Shown piece after piece: positions 56,208 through 64,000 of a stretch of DNA of 64,000 nt (positions are counted from its first letter, which is position 1; the number at the start of each line of letters is the position of its first letter). The notes beneath the pieces were generated by a model. The model saw only the letters and a program-made list of their open reading frames with translations. It was not told where the DNA came from and made no database searches. The stretch is from Capillidium heterosporum (Eukaryota > Entomophthoromycota > Entomophthoromycetes > Entomophthorales > Capillidiaceae): contig WBMQ01000011.1 in assembly GCA_016630905.1 (NCBI GenBank), forward strand, positions 1,302,001 to 1,366,000. Direction: 5' to 3'. Both the position numbers and the translations under genes were made by a program.

Positions 56208-58507
56208 ATGACGTCTTTGGACACCTTGACCAACTTCAGCGACCGATCACCACTAACTTTGACTATGGAGGAAACCCTCTCGATACTGGGCGACAGTAGT
56301 TCCATAAAATCCTACAATTCGACCGACTCTGAATCTCTACCATCTGACAATTCTATATCTTCAAAAGACAGGGACAATGCTGAGTTGGAATACATCCCTC
56401 CTCTAAGCCAACATCAAGCCAATTTACCTGACGTTACCGTAAGTTCAAAGTTAAAATATGTAATCTAACACTTCTTTAGTTACGTGGTCTACTTCTAGGT
56501 TTGATGATCGGCACCATAATGGCATTTACCAACACATACTTTGGTCTACAGACTGGTTGGATCAGTATGATGTCCTTACAATCCTCCCTGATAGGTTACG
56601 GCCTCGGTAAGCTTAGCGCAACATCATCCAAGTCCAGCTACACACGGCTGGACACCGAATCGGGCCTACTACCCCAGTATCGCTGGTATGATTTGACCTT
56701 ACCTTTCGGTATCAAGGAGAACGTGTTGATCCAGACTACAGCTGTAGCTACCGCAACCATGCCCCTGGCCGGTGGCTTTGTTGGTATAATACCGGCTCTC
56801 AAACTTTTGACTCCCGAAGAATTACCTAAGATAGGCTTAAGCCAACTTCAGTTTTCAACTAGCCAGTTGCTGATCTGGGGTTTGGGTATAGCTTTCTTTG
56901 GCGTGTTTTTGGCGGTGCCTCTGCGCAATCAAGTTATCTTGAAGGAGAAATTGAAGTTCCCGTCCGGTACCGCTACCGCCCAGATGATCCAACTTTTACA
57001 TAAATCCCCGACCAAAGAAGAATTGCAAACCAACGTCACTGAAGAAGCTCCAAGTAAGAGCCAGGTCGCTAATGATGCCAAGTTCCAGTCGGAGTTGAAA
57101 ATCCAGTGGCGTGCTCTATCGGTTACTTTTTTCCTATCCTCGATAACAACGATCTTTACCAACATATTCCCAACCTTGAACGAGTTACCAGCCTTCGATT
57201 GGATCTTCAGTGACGCTTCCAAATGGGATTGGTACTTGACTCCAGCCCTAAGTTATGTAGGTCAAGGTATCATCATGGGTCTCCCCACCTGCCTCTCCAT
57301 GACTTTAGGTGCCTTTGTAGGCTGGGCCGTCCTAGCCCCAATCTCTGCTTATACTGGGTGGGCACCTGGTGACGTAAATGATTGGAAGTCAGGTCCCCGT
57401 GGTTGGATTCTATGGATCTCCCTTGCCATAATGATAGCCGAATCAACCGTATCCCTATCTATTATATGCTACAAAGAAATCAAGACTCAGCTTGAGAGGT
57501 ATGGGTCGAGAAGCAATGAAGCGGAAGGCGTAGATCCCCATCAGATGTTGCCTGCTTGGGCTTTGTACCTGGGTTTGTTGGTATCGAGTTTAGCTTGTAT
57601 CTTCTCCATAACCTCCTTGTTTGACCAAGTTCCCTTGTATTCGGTAGTTTTGTCTCTTTTGATCGGTGCCCTGTTGTCAGTATTAGCAGTTCGTGCTTTA
57701 GGTGAAACTGACTTGAACCCAGTTTCCGGCATCGGTAAGGTATCCCAAGTCGCCTTCGGTCTGATCTTACCCGGTAATCTGGTTGGTAACCTAGTCGCTG
57801 GTGGTGTAGCTGAAGCTGGTGCCATGCAGGCCGGTGACATGATGCAGGATTTGAAAACAGGGCACCTGGTGAATGCCAGCCCAAGAGCTCAGTTCTACGG
57901 TCAGCTAATTGGATCCTTAGTCTCAGTCTTTGTCTCGGTTGCCGCCTATCAATTGTTCACCAGTTACTATGAAGTGCCCAGCAAAGTGTTCCCGGTACCT
58001 ACCGCCCAGATCTGGTTGGATATGGCTCGACTCGTCAACGGCCACCCCCTACCACCTTATACTCCCACTTTTGCAACTATATTTGCAATCATATTTGGAC
58101 TGATTCCTATACTGAAGTACCGATACAAGGAGGAGACTTGGACCAAGTGGTTACCTTCAGGGATCGCCTTTGCCATCGGCATCTACAACCCGCCTTACTT
58201 TACCTTACCTAGGTTGATGGGAGCACTCGGTGCCGAACTTTACCTCAAGGGCTACGGAACTAAGGCGATGACCTGGATCAACCTGAAGTTAGGAAGGAAC
58301 GTTAATGGCGATTTACAGTTCCGCACCTATGACCAAAGTTCCAACTCCTTTATACTCAACACCGGTTCTCCCGATCAGAATCCAATCCGAAATGGCCATT
58401 CCGACAAGTTCTATTCAGTACTTGTAACAGTGGTAGCTAGCGGTTTAGTTTTAGGGGAAGGTACCACTGCAATTGCAGTGCTAGTCGCCAAAGTTATGAG
58501 TGGGTAA
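56208..58507 (+). CDS. Oligopeptide transporter (OPT) family membrane protein
   Basis: Two exons, 56208-56438 and 56480-58507, with a 41-nt intron, giving 752 aa. The N-terminal 75 residues are polar and acidic. The membrane part begins with RGLLLGLMIGTIMAFTNTYF followed by GLQTGWISMMS, the diagnostic first segment of the OPT superfamily. At least a dozen hydrophobic segments follow, with KFPSGTATAQMIQLLH after a charged loop, SYVGQGIIMGLPTCLSMTLG, and late GNLVAGGVAEAGAMQAGDMM and LPSGIAFAIGIYNPPYFTLP. The layout fits the fungal branch represented by yeast YGL114W rather than the classical tetra/pentapeptide importers. OPT proteins are proton-coupled carriers of small peptides, glutathione-like compounds or metal chelates; the substrate here is unknown. 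It is convergent with the SETD4-like gene, 190 bp apart. Confidence 0.9.
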
Positions 58508-58697
58508 AGCTGCTTATAGCTTTATGAAAGGAATTGACTTGGTTTGGTTGTATTTTGAAAAGCATTAACTGCAGATAGAAGTATATAATTAGTAGATACC
58601 TAACCGACATATGCCAAAATCAGCAGGAACTATAGAAAAGTAGGAGTGTGTTATTTGTAGAATAAAAATAGTTTGCCTATATCTATGCTTTATTTGT

Positions 58698-60480
58698 CTA
58701 AAAATCCAAACTATCTACCATTTTAGCTTTTTCAACTATTTGACAAGCTCGATCGAGTATCCGTTTAACCATACTGAAGCATTCAGTACCGCTATCACCT
58801 TCCTTGACTAACCGCATCTAAAAGTATAAAATCAAAGGTTAAAAAATGTCATTCGAGTAAAAATTTACTTTAGTTGACTCCAAGTGTTCTTGAAAGACCT
58901 GTGTAATGTGCTCAAGTGCCAGTCGAACTTTAGTATCTACTTCTTCAAAACTCTGTTCGACACCATGCCACAGTTGATACCACCTATCGATCCAGTAACT
59001 TTCTCCCAATTTATCATTTGGATCGGTATAGCAGGGTAGGTAAAACAAACGGAGTAAATTTATGGTGCGGAAGCAATAACTCCCATCCAAATCAAGGACC
59101 AGCGACCTAAAATATAGATATATTAGATACATCATTGAGTTGGAAATATAAAAAAGTACGTTGTTAGGTCCAAGTTCAGTAGAAACTGGACCTGAGGAAA
59201 AGTTGATTGGATAGTTTCAAGTTGCAGTTTTAAGCTCAGATCCAGTTTGAAGTCGATATTTGGTAGCAAATAGTTCCAAAGATGAAAGGAGATATCGAAG
59301 GTGTCGTACCGATTGTCGTCTACTATAAAGTTGTACTCAATCAGCAACGTCAGGTTGGTGTGGGGTCCGTAGTTGATAAACACCTTTAATTTGCATTAAA
59401 AATTGGTATTTAAAAGAATCAAATTTAGTTACTTGAGTATGAAGTGAGTAGTCCTGAGTAGCTAAAAAGGTCAAATTACCGGCTTTATCCATCTTCTTGT
59501 TGACCTAAAATATGGCTATATTGGAATTTTGAGGAGAGGAGAAATGTACTTGAACTTTGGGGTCATGATTGAACATGTCAAAGAATGGGATTAAAGCAAG
59601 GTTCAGCTTGTCCAGCTTCAAACTACGGCTGTTGACTTTGCAATATAGCTTAGAAAATTGAATAGTAAAGTTGCTTACCGGTTAGCCAGGCCCACTCATA
59701 AACCTTGTGAAATTCATCAGTTTCGAAGTTGATTTGTTCGTCCAAATAGAATCTCAAAGCCGTTTGGTTGACCTACATTATAAATAAAATACCGAAAGTA
59801 CAAACCTACTTCAAACAGGCCAACTATTTTACTAAAGTCCTTGTCTATCCTATCTATAAACTCATAGTAGAGATCTATAAATCCAAATTAAAACATTGAA
59901 TAAATTAAAAATAATACTTTGTCCATGCTGTGGTAAAAACTTAAAGTAGTTGCCATACCTCAGCTGGCTGTAAACTGGATACTGCTTCGGCAACCCTTTT
60001 ATATAATTCTTGAAGGTTCCAACAGGTTTCAATTTCAAAATAATCAAGTAAAATGTCAACACCACCTCCTGTTCTAAGTCATTATCAAAGTCAAATTCTC
60101 TTTATCAGTTTAAGTTGTAGGTCGAAATAAATAGGTTACTTGAGTTGGTTGAAAATATACTTGACATCTAGCATACAAGTTTTAGGTAAGGAAAGCATGG
60201 GTTCTCCCAACTATTTATTTAAAAACTATGTTGGTTTATATTAAATAAATGAAACTACTTTTATAATGTCGGTAGCCCTTAGCCCTCTTCCAGTTGCTGC
60301 ACATAAAAAGTTAATTTGGCTTCAATCTCGTATTATAAGTTTACTTTGGAAATCATAGATATCTACTTTAGGCTTGACTACACCCAAGTCATCGACGAAC
60401 TTCAAAAAATCGACAAGGTCTAACTCAACATTAACTAAGCTATTCTATCAGAAATATAAAGCTGACTTACCTCCTTCCAT
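58698..60480 (-). CDS. SETD4: SETD4-like SET-domain lysine methyltransferase
   Basis: Twelve exons on the minus strand: 60480-60471, 60419-60345, 60296-60259, 60210-60140, 60099-59918, 59874-59810, 59772-59679, 59635-59550, 59504-59433, 59383-59160, 59106-58869, 58817-58698. They sum to 424 aa with the frame intact; human SETD4 is 440 aa. SET landmarks in order are TTGRGLRAT (the G-x-G AdoMet motif), LPKTCMLD, the inserted helical region, WAWLTVNSRS, LIPFFDMFNHDPKVQV (the NH motif) and VFINYGPHTNLTLLIEYNF with the catalytic Tyr in YGPH. The rest is the alpha-helical substrate-binding domain of the Rubisco-LSMT-like class. Substrates in fungi are unknown. Exon 1 contributes only 10 coding nt. 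It is divergent from TOP3 with 171 bp between starts. A longer N-terminus by an upstream in-frame ATG is possible but would consume the promoter. Confidence 0.88.
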
Positions 60481-60651
60481 CAAAAATACAAAACTTTCAG
60501 GTCTTAAAAATTCAACTTTGCACCTAGAAAGGACAAACTGACGTAAAAGATTGATGATAAACTTTTGAATTTGAGCTTTGCAGAATTTACACTGCTTACC
60601 AAAAAGATACGAAGAAAACATCAACTTTGAGCTCGAAAGTATAGGCAAGGC
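60481..60651. promoter_or_regulatory. Shared divergent promoter of SETD4-like gene and TOP3
   Basis: Only 171 bp separate the two start codons, so both core promoters must lie here or overlap the first exons. No TATA octamer was seen. Confidence 0.5.
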
Positions 60652-63600
60652 ATGAGAGTTTTATGTGTAGCTGAGAAACCCAGTCAAGCCAAGGATATAG
60701 CCATAAAGTTATCGGACAACACCCAGCAAGCTGTAAGTCTTCCATTCAGTTTCCTACCCATTTTCAACTTAAATTAATTTTATCCAATGCCATTTCTACT
60801 TCCAACTAAAAATACAATTAACTGAAGAACTAGACTAGTAGTGGGGCCCAAGCCTGCTGGAACTACACCTTCAACTTACGTTGGCACGGTACCCCATGCA
60901 ACTTTACTATGACCTCCTTGGTGGGCCACATCAAGGAGTTGGATTTCAGCCCCGACTTTAAGAAATGGAATTCATGTCCGCCCAGTGCGCTTTTTACATT
61001 ACCCGTATTCAAGAAAGTGGCTGAGGATAAGACTGCTATAGCTAAAAACCTATCGAATTTAGCTCGACAAAGTGACATTCTTATTATTTGGACCGATTGT
61101 GATAGGGAGGGAGAAAACATTGGGGCTGAAGCCGTCGACATTGTCATTGCAGCTAATCCGAGAATCCAGGTATATAGAGCCAAGTTTTCAGTCATGCTAC
61201 CTAGGTAATTGATTTTCTGGTTTAGATATTAAATGTTGGCTTAGGGAACTTAAGCATGCATGTGAATACCCAGGCACTTTAGACCAAAAATTGGTGGATG
61301 CAGTCGATGCCCGTTCGGAACTTGATCTACGTATCGGTGCCGCATTAACCCGATTTCAAACATTGACTTTCCAACGTATGTTCGCTGAGTTGGACAAAAA
61401 AGTTATCAGCTACGGTAATTTACAATCAAATGAAAACCCCTTACTCATTGCAACTAGGTTCATGTCAGTTCCCTACTTTAGGGTTCGTCGTTAACCGGTT
61501 TTTAAAGATCCGAGACTTTGTCCCTGAACCTTTCTATAAGATCCACCTCTCCCACAAACGGGATGATGTAGTGGTCAACTTTACATGGAGCCGTGGAGAA
61601 CTCTATGATCGACAGGTCTGCAGTATTTTGTACGAGATGTGTCTGATGAGTAACGTAGCCAAAGTTACAATGGTACAGTCCAAACCGACCAGTAAGTACA
61701 AGCCACTCCCACTAACTACTGTCGAGTTGCAGAAGATGGGTAGTAAGAACTTACGTATGTCGTCCGCTCAGGTCATGGAGGTAGCTTCGAATTTAATCTA
61801 TTTAAATTAAGTGATATTTTATAAAACTAGATTGCCAACAAGCTGTATCAGAGTGGATTCATAAGTTATCCGAGAACGGAGACCGATAAATTTGACCCCA
61901 AGTTTGCTTTAAGACCACTGGTTGAGAAACAGATCAGCGATCCTACCTACGCCAACTACATCCAACAGTAAACCTTTTCATAAATGAAGGAATATCAAAA
62001 GTGAACCATGTAACACTAGGTTGCTGGACGGAAAATTCGAGAATCCAAGACAAGGTAAAAACGACGACAAGTCACATCCACCTATTCACCCCACGGCGGC
62101 TGCCCCAGCTTTGGTAGGGGACGAACGTAAAGTCTACGACTTCATAACTCGAAGGTTCCTAGCCGCCTGCTCTCCCGATGCCAAAGGACACCAAACTACG
62201 GCGCAGGTGACGATAAATGGCGAAATATTCACCGCAAAAGGTAATGCTACTTTAGCGTCAACCGAACTTTTAACTTTATGCAACTAGGTCTTACGGTCCT
62301 TGAAAAGAACTTTTTGGAGATCTACCCCTTTCAGAAGTGGAGTGACCGCATGTTGCCTCCCTTCCAATTGAACGAAGAGTTCGTCCCTGATCGACTGGAA
62401 CTCATCGAAGGTATCACAGCTCCACCGCAACTTCTCTCCGAGGCCGATCTCATCGCCATCATGAGTCGTAACGGTATCGGTAAGTTATTTTCAAGGCATG
62501 TATGTCTTAATTTTTGGGGGTAAAAGGTACCGACGCCACCATTCACGAGCACATCAAGAAGATACTAGATCGCGACTACGTCTATAAACAGACGGGAACT
62601 CAGCTCTTTGCCCCCTCCGATTTAGGCGTAGGGTTGGTCGAAGGATACGATTTAATTGGATTAGAGAAGTCGCTGAGTAAGCCGTACCTGCGACGCGAGG
62701 TAAATTTATTCTTTTACGTTTGAGCTGGAAAGTACTGATTTTTTCAGTTCGAGAACAGCTTGAAAGCTATCTGTGAGGGGCAGCAACAAAAGGATACAGT
62801 ACTTGGTGCTGCTTTAGAGATGTACAAGGAAGTATTCGATACGGCGTCCGAAAAGGCCGAAGTTCTGATCCAGGTGCCAGTTCATGTACATGATCTTTTA
62901 CTAATTTTTGGAAATTTGCAGGCACTGGCAAAGTACTTGGCTATAAACTCCAACCCCACCTCGAGTTTACCCCAAGCCTTGGTAAAATATAGTTAAAATA
63001 GCAGCTAACCTTTTTTGTAGCGACCACCTCAAGAGGCCGTATTCAACTGCCCGTCCTGCCAACGGCCCATGCACTTAAAACACCTTACTGACAAAAGCTT
63101 CATTGGTGCTTTATATTTTTGTTTGATCGATGCTAATCTTTTGTCAAATAGGATGTTCGGGGTGGCCCAATTGCAACCAAAGCATCTGGTTCGAAGTCGA
63201 CAAGTTCGCGTCCGTCATCTTACTACCCGACCTATGTAGTAACTGCCAGGACTGTCCTACCCGCAAGTTCAAGTTTAAACTGTTGGATCGAGCTGCCATA
63301 GCTTACTATGGGGCTGAGGTAGCTACCCCTCATTTTTTTATTTTCTAAATTGTTTTAGGAGGTGGTGGCTTGTATCAAGTGTGATACAGCCTTTTGTGAG
63401 GCGCTCAACGTCAAGGCACGCTACTCTGCTGGCGACCCAAGGATCACCAATCCAGAGGGTAGAACTTCCAATGCTACGATCGCTATTAATCGAAATGTAA
63501 AGTTTTAACTTGCTAAATAGATCTTAACTTTATGCTTTGTAAAGCCACCTGATGGATCGATACGGTGCTTCCGATGTGATCAAGTAACTTTTGCTTGTTC

Positions 63601-63874
63601 CGCAATTTAAACTGATGCTTTTTTAATAAATAAGCCGGGTCATTTCGCCAACACCTGTCCCCAATTATCAAGTAACGCTACTGTCACACGAGGTGGTCGA
63701 GCTACGACACGAGGGAGTGGAGCTAGGAGGGCAGTTAGTCGAAGTGCTACCAGCTTCATTCGAGGTGATAGGGGTGTACGTGGCGCACGAGGTGGTGGTA
63801 GTAGAAGTGCTTCGACTCGTACATCCTCCACTGCAACGCGAGGTATTCGGCCCCGTAGGGCACGTGGTACTTAG
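60652..63874 (+). CDS. TOP3: DNA topoisomerase III (type IA)
   Basis: Fifteen exons: 60652-60732, 60834-61204, 61245-61414, 61458-61780, 61831-61967, 62020-62240, 62288-62479, 62527-62699, 62748-62873, 62922-62981, 63021-63105, 63152-63318, 63359-63496, 63545-63583, 63635-63874. These give 840 aa in continuous frame. The Toprim start is [17 protein letters not shown], with [12 protein letters not shown] near 113-124, then [34 protein letters not shown], and the catalytic Tyr328 in [26 protein letters not shown] closes the core. The C-terminus has CxxC zinc motifs (CPSC from 628, CSNC, CIKC), a CCHC knuckle [14 protein letters not shown] (756-769) and an RG-rich tail. The enzyme resolves linked and recombining DNA with a RecQ helicase and Rmi1. 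The zinc/CCHC end resembles animal TOP3A more than budding-yeast Top3, which lacks it. Introns are 35-101 nt. Confidence 0.95.
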
Positions 63875-63956
63875 ATAAATTTGCGACCGACGTAATTATT
63901 AAACGTAAAAGTACCTGAAATAAAATATTTATTGTGCATCACAAACAAAATTTAAT

Positions 63957-64000
63957 TTAAATCTTTTCCAAGAAGGCCTTGATGATTTCAATTACAACGT
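63957..64000 (-). CDS. 3' end of a gene running off the window
   Basis: On the minus strand the last 13 codons before a TAA read as a helix-like VVIEIIKAFLEKI, with coding-like codon choice. The gene would be convergent with TOP3, 82 bp away. The fragment is too short to identify a family. Confidence 0.4.
   Translation of the reverse strand, partial: VVIEIIKAFLEKI

Noticed and set aside
60448-60648. N-terminal extension of the SETD4-like protein to 60648
   Set aside because: The extension shows no SET-family similarity and would leave only three bases before the divergent TOP3 start; the ATG at 60480 is preferred.
1-64000. CRISPR arrays, rRNA genes, telomere-type repeats
   Set aside because: None seen; no regularly spaced direct repeats or rRNA-like conserved blocks were found.

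Overview
This window reads as nuclear DNA of a fungus with AT-rich intergenic sequence and compact genes cut by many short introns (about 35-75 nt, GT...AG, usually ending TAG or AAG). Fungal affinity rests on a canonical Zn2Cys6 binuclear-cluster protein, a cortical-anchor protein with a Num1/Mcp5-type PH domain, and several proteins resembling the middle homology region (MHR) of fungal regulators. It also carries homologues of SETD4, NR2C2AP and a PRXL2-type thioredoxin-fold protein, which are better known from animals. That suggests an early-diverging, non-Dikarya fungus, but this is inference.

Layout. (i) 1-17 kb: two nearly identical 1,498-bp arms in inverted orientation (1743-3240 and 12437-13934). 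Each carries a small Hsp20-type gene. They enclose 9.2 kb with an ML-domain (NPC2-like) secreted protein and a 1,204-aa Num1-like protein. (ii) 17-30 kb: a dense housekeeping island with a zinc-ribbon protein, mitochondrial pyruvate carrier MPC1, beta-carbonic anhydrase, ALG14, an MTM1/SLC25A39-40 mitochondrial carrier, GMPPA, an NR2C2AP homologue and SNU23/ZMAT2. Several pairs are tightly convergent or divergent. (iii) 30-55 kb: an accessory region. An older inverted duplication (30840-35383 and 44677-49462) carries a PRXL2-like pseudogene and a roughly 660-aa MHR-like gene. It encloses 9.3 kb that holds only a short Zn2Cys6 protein. Two more members of the 660-aa family follow in tandem, giving four in all, one of them broken. 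(iv) 56-64 kb: a second housekeeping island with an oligopeptide transporter, a SETD4-like methyltransferase and topoisomerase III, then the 3' end of a further gene.

Functional themes. MPC1, the MTM1-like carrier and perhaps the carbonic anhydrase serve mitochondria. ALG14 and GMPPA belong to N-glycosylation and GDP-mannose metabolism. SNU23 is a spliceosome component. TOP3 decatenates DNA. The accessory region centres on an unusual regulator-like cluster whose duplicated copies differ in patches: blocks of near identity (1.5 kb and 0.75 kb) lie inside clearly diverged homologous sequence, the pattern expected of ectopic gene conversion. Exon structures below were built by hand from splice signals and reading-frame continuity. 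Most close perfectly in frame. The exceptions are ALG14 (no GT donor at one junction) and SNU23 (one extra A in a homopolymer).
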